Shown here one piece after another: positions 1-6,731 of a DNA stretch of 17,605 bases (positions are counted from its first letter, which is position 1; every line of letters begins with the position of its first letter). Source of the DNA: JBMNTQ01 sp050945815 (lineage in GTDB: Bacteria > Bacillota > Clostridia > Christensenellales > JBMNTQ01); NCBI GenBank assembly GCA_050945815.1, contig JBMNTQ010000023.1, forward strand, positions 1 to 17,605, in the 5' to 3' direction. The notes beneath the pieces were generated by a model, which was given only the letters and a program-made list of their open reading frames with translations, was not told the DNA's origin and ran no database searches. Position numbers and translations under genes: made by a program.

Positions 1-229
1 CCAACGCAATTTCCAGCTGGGCGGGCATAAAGCGGCGGCCATTGCTATGGTTCTGGAGAAAAGCCGTATCTTTATGGTTTCGGACCTGGAAGCGGATTTT
101 TTGAAAAAGATATTCCTGGAGCCGTATGCTACGGCGCAGCAAGCGGTGGATGCGGCGTTTGAGGTTATGGGGCCGGACGCTTCTGTGATCGTGATGCCCT
201 ATGGCGGGTCGACTTTGCCTTGCGTGTAG
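1..229 (+). CDS. LarA-like (nickel-dependent lactate racemase / DUF2088 family) protein, C-terminal fragment
   Basis: Partial gene: the window opens inside it and the frame (first full codon at base 2) is open to a TAG at 227-229. About 75 residues are visible. They contain a GGHKAAAIAMVLEK segment, then a VSDLEADF segment, and end with MGPDASVIVMPYGGSTLP. This pattern matches, from memory, the C-terminal end of LarA-type proteins, which carry a nickel-pincer cofactor and racemise lactate or related 2-hydroxyacids in the cytoplasm. The active-site histidines and most of the protein lie outside the window, so the substrate cannot be judged. A DUF2088 homologue with another substrate is possible. 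I see no clear terminator between this gene and the cupin/XRE regulator 130 bases downstream, so read-through is possible. Confidence 0.7.
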   Translation, partial: QRNFQLGGHKAAAIAMVLEKSRIFMVSDLEADFLKKIFLEPYATAQQAVDAAFEVMGPDASVIVMPYGGSTLPCV

Positions 230-307
230 CAGCAGGGTCTTTGGGTGCGTCGGGTGTGTTGTTTGGACAGGCCGGTGTTTGCTGGGGAAGAAAAAACTTT
301 GGGCAAC

Positions 308-313
308 TATAAT
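308..313 (+). promoter_or_regulatory. Possible -10 box for the cupin/XRE regulator
   Basis: A perfect TATAAT lies 46 bases before the regulator's start codon. No convincing -35 box sits 16-18 bases upstream (the region reads GGGAAG), so this would be a weak or activator-dependent promoter. It may also be chance. Confidence 0.35.
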
Positions 314-359
314 GGCCGATCGTTTAGGATGGAGAATGGGTTGATTAGGAGGAGATGGG

Positions 360-959
360 ATGCCTAAAGGCTCTAAGGAAAAAATGGACTTGGATTTAGG
401 CCCGCGCATCAGAAAGTTGCGGGAGGAGAAGGGGTTGAAAATTGTACAGGTTGCGAAAGCAACCGGCCTGACCTCCAGCATGATCAGCCAGTTGGAACGG
501 GGGCTGATTTCCCCATCTATCGAGACATTAAAGAAGATCGGTGATGCTTTGGATACGCATATAGGCTTTCTCTTCCTAGAGGACGGCGATACGCTGGATG
601 CGATGCGGCCCCGATCTGCAGAGGTGAATCCGGTTGTGCATGAGAGCAACAGAAAAATCATGAAGCCGGAAAAAGGCATTACGTATCAGCTGCTGAATCC
701 TAATCTGAGCGGGCCGATTGAGTTTATTTATAATATTTTCCAGCCTGGGAGCAGCTTAGGTGATGAGAATTATGTTCATGTGGGCCATGAATGCGGCTTG
801 ATTCTGGAGGGGGAGTTGGTTGTGATCATTGGGGATAAGGAATATGTTTTGAAGAAGGGTGATAGCATTACCTTTTGTTCGGAGATTCCCCATACGAAGA
901 TAAACCGGAGCGACGCCCCTTGTATTTGTGTTTGGGCGAACACCCCGCCGTGGTTTTAA
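360..959 (+). CDS. XRE-family transcriptional regulator with C-terminal cupin domain
   Basis: A 199-residue protein. Residues about 13-65 form a lambda-repressor-type helix-turn-helix (LREEKGLKIVQVAKATGLTSSMISQLERG). Residues about 120-195 form a cupin_2 barrel with the typical G-ELVVIIGDKEYVLKKGDSI-PH pattern. Members of this family bind a small molecule in the cupin domain and control an adjacent metabolic or transport gene. The ATG at 360 has an AGGAGGA ribosome-binding site at 347-353, six bases upstream, which fixes the start. The gene lies 130 bases downstream of the LarA-like gene in the same direction, so that gene is a natural candidate target, but this is inference. The ligand cannot be deduced. 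A strong terminator follows immediately. Confidence 0.9.
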   Translation: MPKGSKEKMDLDLGPRIRKLREEKGLKIVQVAKATGLTSSMISQLERGLISPSIETLKKIGDALDTHIGFLFLEDGDTLDAMRPRSAEVNPVVHESNRKIMKPEKGITYQLLNPNLSGPIEFIYNIFQPGSSLGDENYVHVGHECGLILEGELVVIIGDKEYVLKKGDSITFCSEIPHTKINRSDAPCICVWANTPPWF

Positions 960-973
960 CAGGGAATGAATAG

Positions 974-1017
974 ACCCCCTTGACAGAACAAAGCTTCTTG
1001 TCAGGGGGGTATGTTTT
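974..1017 (+). terminator. Rho-independent terminator of the cupin/XRE regulator
   Basis: A 12-base stem, ACCCCCTTGACA (974-985) with TGTCAGGGGGGT (999-1010) including one G-U pair, is followed by ATGTTTTTT. It lies 14 bases after the regulator's stop. On the minus strand the stem lacks a T-run, so it is unlikely to terminate the convergent DUF1836 gene efficiently. Confidence 0.9.
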
Positions 1018-1057
1018 TTAGAGGGGATTGCCCTGGGAAGCCGCGAAGAGGAGGGGA

Positions 1058-1591
1058 TTAGTCGGTTGGTGCGGGGCGGTACAGCGAGCGGATGATTTTT
1101 TGGGCAGCGGTGCGCCGGGCATTGGCTTCAATCGAGAGCTGGAAGGCCAGTTCCATCAGGGCGCTCTCGTCGTAGCCGGTCTGCTGGATGCGGCTGCATG
1201 TATCGGAGAAGGAAGCATTTTGGGATTCGCGGAAATGCTCGTAGAGGGCTTGATCTTCTCCGCTGATGTTGAGCGTGCTGAGCATGGACACCAGATCCGG
1301 CTGGGGCAGCACATTTTTTAGCGCACAGACCATCATCAGCATGGCGATGTGCTTTTTGGAATATTTCTTTTTGCGCGGCCTTGGAATCAGGCCGTTTTTG
1401 ACGTAGTTGTTGATCATGCTGGAGGTAAGCAGCTTTTTGCTGGTGCTGCTTTCGAATTGATGAAGCTGTTTGGCCATGTAGGTTGTGACCTGATCCATGT
1501 AGAGATCAAGGTCTGGCAGACCGTCCCAGTCGGAGGTTTGGTTCTGCTGCATGCTGTTGGCCCACTGCGTGATTTCTCGTGAACGTTCCAA
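1058..1591 (-). CDS. DUF1836 domain-containing protein (putative MerR-like DNA-binding regulator)
   Basis: A 177-residue protein. The start is a TTG (complement of 1589-1591) chosen because AAGGAGGT (complement of 1599-1606) lies 7 bases upstream. A consensus promoter ends only about 28 bases before the start codon, so the longer reading of the frame would begin upstream of its own promoter. Residues about 50-105 carry KKLLTSSMINNYVKNGLIPRP followed by KKKYSKKHIAMLMMVCALK. This matches the DUF1836 pattern and resembles a MerR-type winged helix in which a 'NNYVKxGLIPxP' helix precedes a basic stretch. The family is common in Clostridia and Bacilli, with no well-established role that I know. 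The divergent SGNH hydrolase gene shares its promoter region and may be a target (inference). Confidence in the family is good; confidence in DNA binding is moderate. Confidence 0.8.
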   Translation of the reverse strand: MERSREITQWANSMQQNQTSDWDGLPDLDLYMDQVTTYMAKQLHQFESSTSKKLLTSSMINNYVKNGLIPRPRKKKYSKKHIAMLMMVCALKNVLPQPDLVSMLSTLNISGEDQALYEHFRESQNASFSDTCSRIQQTGYDESALMELAFQLSIEANARRTAAQKIIRSLYRPAPTD

Positions 1592-1618
1592 AGAGGAGAC
1601 CTCCTTCCAATTTCTTGC

Positions 1619-1648
1619 ATTATACCATGGTAGAAGTCTTGGTTTCAA
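1619..1648 (-). promoter_or_regulatory. Sigma-A type promoter of the DUF1836 gene
   Basis: Read on the minus strand: TTGAAA (complement of 1643-1648), an 18-base spacer, then a perfect TATAAT (complement of 1619-1624). The -10 box is 27 bases upstream of the TTG start, giving a very short leader that carries the ribosome-binding site. Confidence 0.75.
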
Positions 1649-1665
1649 CTCATAATAGAAAGGCA

Positions 1666-1694
1666 TTGACAGTTGAGGGAGGAACATATAACAT
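1666..1694 (+). promoter_or_regulatory. Candidate promoter of the SGNH hydrolase gene
   Basis: A perfect TTGACA (1666-1671) is followed after 17 bases by TAACAT (1689-1694), which matches 4 of 6 bases of the -10 consensus. A shifted TATAAC at 1687-1692 has a spacer of only 15. The -35 box lies 17 bases from the -35 box of the divergent DUF1836 promoter, so one bound regulator could affect both. Confidence 0.55.
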
Positions 1695-1708
1695 AGTATT
1701 TAATACTA
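1694..1708. promoter_or_regulatory. Palindrome, possible operator
   Basis: A perfect inverted repeat, TAGTATT-T-AATACTA (7-base arms, one central base), starts at the end of the candidate -10 box and covers the expected transcription start of the SGNH gene. Its position suits a repressor site. No protein is shown to bind it. Confidence 0.4.
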
Positions 1709-1749
1709 GATGTTGTGATAATGGGGGAAACAGAAAAGGTGGCGGACAG

Positions 1750-2454
1750 ATGAAGTTGATTCGAGACATAATAATATGGGGAGATTCTTTAATTAAAGGC
1801 ATTGCGTTTGATTCGATAGGAAACCGGTATTCGACCATTCGGGAGAACGGCGTGCATATGGTGGAGAACAGCCTGGGGGTTACGATCAAGAACCGTGCCC
1901 GCTTTGGCTGTACGGCGCCCAAGGGAAAGATGATTTTGCAGAAGGATTTGCAAACGGGCATGAGCGCTGATGTGGGATTGATTGAATTTGGAGGGAACGA
2001 CTGCGACTTTGACTGGAAGCAGGTATCCGAGCGCCCGCTGGACACACACCAGCCCAAGACGCCCTTGGGAGCGTTTAAGGAAGCTATGATTCAGATGATT
2101 CACGCAGTGCGTAAAACCGGGGCTACGCCGATGGTTATGTCTATGCCGCCTCTGGATGCGGAGCGGTATTTTGAATTTATCAGCCGGGGCGGCCTGAATA
2201 AGAAGAATATTATACAGTGGTTGGGAGATGTGCAGCACATTTACCGTTGGCACGAGCTTTACTCCAACGAGATTGTTAAACTGGCTCTGGAGAATGATTG
2301 TATTTTGGTGGATGTGCGCGGTGCGTTTTTGCAGGAATGGGATCATCGGCAATATTTGTGTGAGGACGGGATCCATTTGAATGAAAAGGGACAAAAATTT
2401 CTGGGAAATATTTTTGTAGAGTATGCTCGAACGAGGAAGCCGGCGCTGGTTTGA
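1750..2454 (+). CDS. SGNH/GDSL-family hydrolase
   Basis: A 234-residue protein with the SGNH-hydrolase blocks in order. Block I is IIIWGDSLIKG with nucleophile Ser13. Block III is IEFGGNDCD with Asn83. Block V is CEDGIHLNEKG with Asp206 and His209, completing the catalytic triad; Gly53 (ARFGCT) is the likely block II glycine. Such enzymes are esterases, lipases or carbohydrate deacetylases. No signal peptide is visible, so it should act in the cytoplasm. The start is the ATG at 1750, preceded by AAGGTGG (1737-1743). The frame stays open upstream to 1579, but that stretch overlaps both divergent promoters and has no homologous look. The natural substrate is unknown; an acetyl or acyl ester of a sugar is a guess from the family only. 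Confidence 0.85.
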   Translation: MKLIRDIIIWGDSLIKGIAFDSIGNRYSTIRENGVHMVENSLGVTIKNRARFGCTAPKGKMILQKDLQTGMSADVGLIEFGGNDCDFDWKQVSERPLDTHQPKTPLGAFKEAMIQMIHAVRKTGATPMVMSMPPLDAERYFEFISRGGLNKKNIIQWLGDVQHIYRWHELYSNEIVKLALENDCILVDVRGAFLQEWDHRQYLCEDGIHLNEKGQKFLGNIFVEYARTRKPALV

Positions 2455-2462
2455 GGCATATG

Positions 2463-2498
2463 AAAAAGGCCGCAGCTAACAAGCTTCGGCCTTTTTTT
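2463..2498. terminator. Bidirectional Rho-independent terminator between convergent genes
   Basis: The stem is AAAAAGGCCG-c-AGCT, a 4-base loop, then AGCT-t-CGGCCTTTTT. It has an A-run on the left and a T-run (2492-2498) on the right, so it can end transcription of the SGNH gene (+) and of the metallo-beta-lactamase-fold gene (-). Confidence 0.9.
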
Positions 2499-2525
2499 GT
2501 TTGGGAAAAATATTTGGGGGGAAAG

Positions 2526-3254
2526 TTAACCTGACAAAAGCACAGTTTGACCGTATTGGTGCAGAGGAACAAACTGGACGCCCAAGGCTTCGATTTCTTT
2601 TTGGGGCGCGTTGGCTGCTGTAAAATCGCCGCCAAAATGCATGGGAACAAAATAGCAGGGCCGGAAGCTTTCGGCAAAGGCCAAGGCGCCGGCGTAATAG
2701 TCGGTTTGCAGCCTCGGATCCACCGGGAAGAAGGCGAGATCTAGGGGGCTGGAGATATGTTCTTTGATTTTTCGCATTTCATTTTGAAAGGCGCGTTCGT
2801 ATTGGGCGGATTCCGCTGCGCTCACTTCATCTTTCCAATGCCAGAGATTTAAATCGCCTGCGTGGAAGATATGGTGGTTGTCTGTGTGGGTTAAGAAAGA
2901 GATTCCTTCGTCTGTGCTGCCCAGGGCGCGAACGGAGAGGTGGTTGTCGGAGAAGGTGCGTCCTTCGTCCATGAACTTGACTGTGGAGCTTTTTGGGCGT
3001 ACGCCTTTTAAATCCCGGCACAGGATGTACTTTATGCCGGGGTTTTGGCGGGTCCATTGGAAGATGTGGGGGGTATAGTGGTCTGCGTGGGCGTGGCTGA
3101 CAAAGACATAGACATTGTCGCGGAGAATATCGCCGGTTGTTTCGCATCCGCCCAGCAGTTGCTGGCCTTCGGAATTTTTTATATAATCGAAAATCAGAAG
3201 ACACTCTTCCGTTTCGACCATAAAACCGCTGTTGTATAGGTAGGTAAGCTTCAT
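2526..3254 (-). CDS. Metallo-beta-lactamase-fold metal-dependent hydrolase
   Basis: A 242-residue protein beginning MKLTYLYNSGF. The start is the ATG complementary to 3252-3254, with GGAGGT (complement of 3263-3268) 8 bases upstream; an in-frame extension of 11 codons lacks such a site. The metal-binding signature HxHxDH is HAHADH at residues 54-59. His131 and Asp134 (FHAGD) and His206 (PMHFGGD) fit the remaining ligands. No signal peptide or extra domain is seen, so it is a small cytoplasmic hydrolase of the UlaG-like or general MBL-fold type. The substrate is unknown. It has its own consensus promoter and is divergent from the glycogen operon, so a functional link to glycogen is not implied. 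Third codon positions are C/A rich, opposite to its + strand neighbours. Confidence 0.88.
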   Translation of the reverse strand: MKLTYLYNSGFMVETEECLLIFDYIKNSEGQQLLGGCETTGDILRDNVYVFVSHAHADHYTPHIFQWTRQNPGIKYILCRDLKGVRPKSSTVKFMDEGRTFSDNHLSVRALGSTDEGISFLTHTDNHHIFHAGDLNLWHWKDEVSAAESAQYERAFQNEMRKIKEHISSPLDLAFFPVDPRLQTDYYAGALAFAESFRPCYFVPMHFGGDFTAANAPQKEIEALGVQFVPLHQYGQTVLLSG

Positions 3255-3349
3255 TGAAATATACCTCCGCGTAAATATACCAAGCAAAATTTCGTGCCGG
3301 GCGCAAAACGGTTAGGCTGGGCACGGCTAGGGGTATGGTTTATTAAATT

Positions 3350-3379
3350 ATTATACAATCTATTATAAAACCTTGTCAA
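3350..3379 (-). promoter_or_regulatory. Consensus sigma-A promoter of the metallo-beta-lactamase-fold gene
   Basis: Read on the minus strand: a perfect TTGACA (complement of 3374-3379), an 18-base spacer and a perfect TATAAT (complement of 3350-3355). It implies a leader of about 90 bases before the ATG. Confidence 0.85.
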
Positions 3380-3438
3380 ACATCCCGGGGGATTGTTTTC
3401 TTTACAATTATTTTATACTAGGAAAAACCGGACGCCCC

Positions 3439-3467
3439 TTGGATAAGGTTGAAAAAAATAATATAAT
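3439..3467 (+). promoter_or_regulatory. Promoter of the glycogen operon
   Basis: TTGGAT (3439-3444) and a perfect TATAAT (3462-3467) are separated by exactly 17 bases, followed by a start site near 3474 and a leader of about 130 bases before glgB. A second, weaker TATACT at 3414-3419 has no good -35 box. The region 3255-3602 holds no gene: it contains the two divergent promoters, the glg leader and its 5' stem-loop. Confidence 0.7.
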
Positions 3468-3475
3468 ACATTAAG

Positions 3476-3495
3476 AAGGGTTCTAAGAAACCCTT
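3476..3495 (+). promoter_or_regulatory. Stem-loop at the 5' end of the glg transcript
   Basis: AAGGGTT (3476-3482) pairs perfectly with AACCCTT (3489-3495) around a 6-base loop. It starts within a few bases of the predicted transcription start, the position of stem-loops that stabilise mRNA 5' ends. There is no T-run, so it is not a terminator. Confidence 0.45.
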
Positions 3496-3602
3496 GGTGA
3501 ATAATAGTAATAGGCTTGTGTGCTTTCACAGGACTTTGGCGTGGGGGGGTTGCCTTCTTAGCCGGCGCGAAGATCATAGCTTTTACGGGAGGGTGTTTCC
3601 AT

Positions 3603-5492
3603 ATGAAAGGGGACTTGGATAGCGTCGCTGCGTATTTATTCAACAATGGTGTGAATTATCGAGCGTATCAAGCACTGGGATGCCATAAAACCGAGCAGGG
3701 ATATCGTTTTGGCGTATGGGCTCCGAATGCGCGCCTTGTCAGCTTGGTGGGAGAATTTAATAACTGGGAACCCAGCGCGCATCCAATGCAGCTTTTAGAT
3801 GAAACGGGAATTTGGCACGTTATGCTAGAGGACGGGATTGAGGAAGGGACATTATATAAATATGCCGTAACTACGCAGCAGGGGGACACGTTTTTCCGTG
3901 CCGACCCTTTTGGCTTTGCGTCGGAGATGCGGCCGGGGACTGCCAGCCGGATCTATACTCTGGAGGGCTATGGATGGCAGGACGAAGACTATATGGAGAA
4001 GCGCCGGCAGAAAGATATGCGGCTGGAGCCGGTGAGCATCTATGAGATCCATTTGGGCTCTTGGCGAAAATGTGAGGATATAAAGTGTTATCGTGATATG
4101 GCGGATCAGTTGGTGCCGTACTTGCTGGACATGGGGTATACCCATGTGGAGTTGATGCCCGTTGCGGAGCATCCGCTGGACGATTCCTGGGGCTATCAGG
4201 TGATCGGCTTTTTTGCGCCCACCTCCCGTTATGGGACACCGCAGGATTTTATGTACTTTGTGGATGTTTGTCATCAAAACGGCATCGGCGTACTATTGGA
4301 TTGGCAGGCGGCGCACTTCCCGCGGGATGAGGCGGGGCTGCGGCGTTTTGACGGTACGGCCCTTTTTGAGCATCCGGATCCGCGGCGGGGAGAGCAGCCG
4401 CAGTGGGGCACCTGTCTGTTTAACTACGAGAAGCCGGAAGTGCGCAGCTTTTTGATTTCGAATGCGCTTTTCTGGATGGATTATTATCATATAGACGGAT
4501 TGCGGGCGGATGCTGTTTCCTCTATGCTTTACCTTGACTACGGCAAGAACCCGGGGGAATGGCTGCCTAACCAGCATGGAGGCCACGAGAATTTGAAGGC
4601 TGTGGAATTCCTGAAGCAGCTCAATACCGTAGTGGATAGGGAATACCCTGGGGTGATGATGATTGCTGAAGAATCCACCCCTTGGCCGAAGGTGACCCAA
4701 CCGGTGGAGGAGGGCGGCTTGGGCTTTATGTTTAAATGGAACATGGGCTTTATGAACGATATGCTGGAATATATGAGTATGGATTCGTATTTTCGCAAAT
4801 GGAACCATGATAAGCTGACTTTTTCTATGATGTATGCGTTTTCTGAGCATTATGTCTTGCCTTTCTCCCACGATGAGGTGGTGCATGGAAAGAAATCTCT
4901 TCTAAACAGAATGCCCGGGGAATATGATGATATGTTTGACCAGTTGCGGCTGTTATTCGCGTATCAGTTTGCCCACCCTGGCAAGAAGCTGAACTTTATG
5001 GGCTCGGAGTTTGGGCAGTTTGAGGAATGGCGCTTTGACCAGGAGCTGGACTGGGGACTTTTAAACTATGAATCTCATCAGAAATTGCAGGATTTTGTCA
5101 GTGAGCTGAACTTTTTTTATCGTGAGAACAGCCCGCTCTATGAAATCGATGACAGCTGGGACGGGTTTGACTGGCTCAACCATGAGGGCCGGGATCATTC
5201 GGTGGTGGCTTTCTCCAGGTTTGATACGAAGGGCCGGGAGTTGGTGTGTATATTCAACTTTTTGCCCAACGACTGGGGACAGTATCGGCTGGGTGTGAGC
5301 AAGGGGACGTATATGGAAGTGTTGAACAGTGACGCTGTGGACTTTGGCGGCAGCGGCGCTGTGAACAATAAATTGATTGTGGCGGAGAAGACCCCTTGGA
5401 ACTACAAGGATTACTCTATTGTCCTGAGGCTTCCCGGCTATAGCGCTGTTTTTTTGACGCCGTATGGGAAGAATGCAGGGAGGAAAGGATGA
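3603..5492 (+). CDS. glgB: 1,4-alpha-glucan branching enzyme GlgB
   Basis: A 629-residue GH13 enzyme that cuts alpha-1,4 chains and rejoins them as alpha-1,6 branches on glycogen. Residues about 34-120 are a CBM48-type domain (YRFGVWAPNARLVSLVGEFNNW), followed by the (beta/alpha)8 barrel and a C-terminal beta domain. The expected catalytic residues are present: Asp303 (LRADAV), Glu356 (MIAEEST) and Asp424 (FSHDEVVHG). Also typical are FDGTALFEH, MLYLDY and MGSEFGQFEEW. Region I reads DWQAAHFP where the usual pattern is DWVPxHFP, and region II reads RADAV rather than RVDAV. The start is the ATG at 3603 with GGGAGGG (3587-3593) upstream; an earlier in-frame TTG at 3516 has no supporting homology. 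It is the first gene of the glg operon, and its stop is 6 bases before glgC. Confidence 0.97.
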   Translation: MKGDLDSVAAYLFNNGVNYRAYQALGCHKTEQGYRFGVWAPNARLVSLVGEFNNWEPSAHPMQLLDETGIWHVMLEDGIEEGTLYKYAVTTQQGDTFFRADPFGFASEMRPGTASRIYTLEGYGWQDEDYMEKRRQKDMRLEPVSIYEIHLGSWRKCEDIKCYRDMADQLVPYLLDMGYTHVELMPVAEHPLDDSWGYQVIGFFAPTSRYGTPQDFMYFVDVCHQNGIGVLLDWQAAHFPRDEAGLRRFDGTALFEHPDPRRGEQPQWGTCLFNYEKPEVRSFLISNALFWMDYYHIDGLRADAVSSMLYLDYGKNPGEWLPNQHGGHENLKAVEFLKQLNTVVDREYPGVMMIAEESTPWPKVTQPVEEGGLGFMFKWNMGFMNDMLEYMSMDSYFRKWNHDKLTFSMMYAFSEHYVLPFSHDEVVHGKKSLLNRMPGEYDDMFDQLRLLFAYQFAHPGKKLNFMGSEFGQFEEWRFDQELDWGLLNYESHQKLQDFVSELNFFYRENSPLYEIDDSWDGFDWLNHEGRDHSVVAFSRFDTKGRELVCIFNFLPNDWGQYRLGVSKGTYMEVLNSDAVDFGGSGAVNNKLIVAEKTPWNYKDYSIVLRLPGYSAVFLTPYGKNAGRKG

Positions 5493-5498
5493 TGTGCG

Positions 5499-6731
5499 AT
5501 GGTAGCTAAAAAATGTGTTGCCATGTTGTTGGCAGGAGGCCAGGGAAGCCGATTAGGTGTTTTGACTCAGGAAGTCGCCAAGCCGGCGGTGCCTTTCGGC
5601 GGAAAATACCGCATCATTGATTTTACACTGAGTAATTGTGTGAATTCCGAAATCCATACAATAGGGGTGTTGACTCAATATAAGCCGTTGGAGCTGAACT
5701 CCTATATTGGAAGCGGCCAGTCATGGGACCTTGACCGCATGGCCGGTGGTGTGTTTGTTTTGCCGCCTTATATGAGGGAATCCAGCGGTGAATGGTATAA
5801 GGGGACTGCCAATGCCATTTACCAGAACATCGCTTTTGTTGACCAGTTCTCGCCAAAGCATGTGTTGGTGGTTTCTGGCGACCATATCTATAAAATGGAT
5901 TATTCCGCCATGCTGCGCTACCATGAGAAGTGTCAGGCGGATGCGACCATTGCTGTTATTGAGGTTCCCTGGAATGATGCCGGGCGCTTTGGAATTATGA
6001 ATACCGATGGAGACGAGCGGATAACGGAATTTGTGGAGAAGCCGAAGCAGCCTAAAAGCAACAAAGCTTCTATGGGGGTTTATATGTTTACCTGGAGCGT
6101 GCTGCGGGAGGCCTTGATTGCCGATGAGGAGAACAAGAAATCCAGCAACGACTTTGGCAAGGACATTATCCCTATGATGCTTGAGGATAATCGCAGGCTA
6201 TTTGCCTATCCCTTCAAGGGCTATTGGAAGGACGTTGGAACCATTTACAGCTTGTGGGAGGCGAATATGGACCTGATTTCCCAGCCGCCGCGCCTGAATC
6301 TCTATGATACCAAGTGGCGTATTTACTCCAGGAACCCGGTAAAGCCGCCCCACTATATTGCGCCGGGCGCTGAGGTTTGCAACAGCTTGGTGACAGAAGG
6401 CTGTTCTGTATATGGGACTGTGAACCATAGCGTGTTGTTTGCCGGCGTTGAGGTGGGGGAGGGCTCGGTTGTGGAGGACTCCGTCATTATGCCCGGTGTG
6501 AAAATAGGGAAAAATGTGCGGATACAGCGTGCGATTGTGGGCGAGAATACGGTGCTGGAGGACGGAAGCGTGGTAGGAGAAGTGCCGCTGGCGGGTTATT
6601 CGACTTCCGCTGTGGAGAATGACGGTATTACGTTGATTGGCGGGAAGGCAGTTTTGAAAGCGGGGCAGACGGTCTCTCGGGGCGATGTCTACAGCCGATG
6701 CGATGAGGGGGGCATGATTAATGTTGGATAA
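5499..6731 (+). CDS. glgC: Glucose-1-phosphate adenylyltransferase, catalytic subunit GlgC
   Basis: A 410-residue cytoplasmic enzyme making ADP-glucose and PPi from ATP and glucose-1-phosphate, the committed step of glycogen synthesis. The N-terminal Rossmann-like nucleotidyltransferase domain shows AGGQGSRL (residues 12-19), KPAVPFGGKYRIIDF with Lys28, and VSGDHIY with the catalytic Asp128. FVEKPK (Lys181, glucose-1-phosphate contact) and YWKDVGT are also present. A C-terminal left-handed beta-helix of hexapeptide repeats covers about residues 290-390. GGAGGAAAGGA precedes the ATG at 5499, and the gap to glgB is 6 bases. It overlaps glgD by 11 bases in another frame, which fits coupled translation of a GlgC/GlgD complex. 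Length and motifs are normal for the family. Confidence 0.97.
   Translation: MVAKKCVAMLLAGGQGSRLGVLTQEVAKPAVPFGGKYRIIDFTLSNCVNSEIHTIGVLTQYKPLELNSYIGSGQSWDLDRMAGGVFVLPPYMRESSGEWYKGTANAIYQNIAFVDQFSPKHVLVVSGDHIYKMDYSAMLRYHEKCQADATIAVIEVPWNDAGRFGIMNTDGDERITEFVEKPKQPKSNKASMGVYMFTWSVLREALIADEENKKSSNDFGKDIIPMMLEDNRRLFAYPFKGYWKDVGTIYSLWEANMDLISQPPRLNLYDTKWRIYSRNPVKPPHYIAPGAEVCNSLVTEGCSVYGTVNHSVLFAGVEVGEGSVVEDSVIMPGVKIGKNVRIQRAIVGENTVLEDGSVVGEVPLAGYSTSAVENDGITLIGGKAVLKAGQTVSRGDVYSRCDEGGMINVG

Noticed and set aside
1579..1749. N-terminal extension of the SGNH hydrolase frame
   Set aside because: It would cover both divergent promoters and the start of the DUF1836 gene. The family's block I starts right after the ATG at 1750.
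2827..3324. Arg/Pro-rich 165-residue frame overlapping the metallo-beta-lactamase-fold gene on the same strand
   Set aside because: Out of frame with a gene that has an intact HxHxDH motif. The Arg/Pro-rich composition is typical of a shifted frame.
3497..3622. 41-codon GTG frame in the glgB leader, considered as a leader peptide
   Set aside because: No ribosome-binding site, overlaps the glgB start in another frame, and no run of regulatory codons.
4293..4886. 197-residue open frame antisense to glgB
   Set aside because: The overlapping GlgB segment contains catalytic motifs, and the antisense translation looks random.
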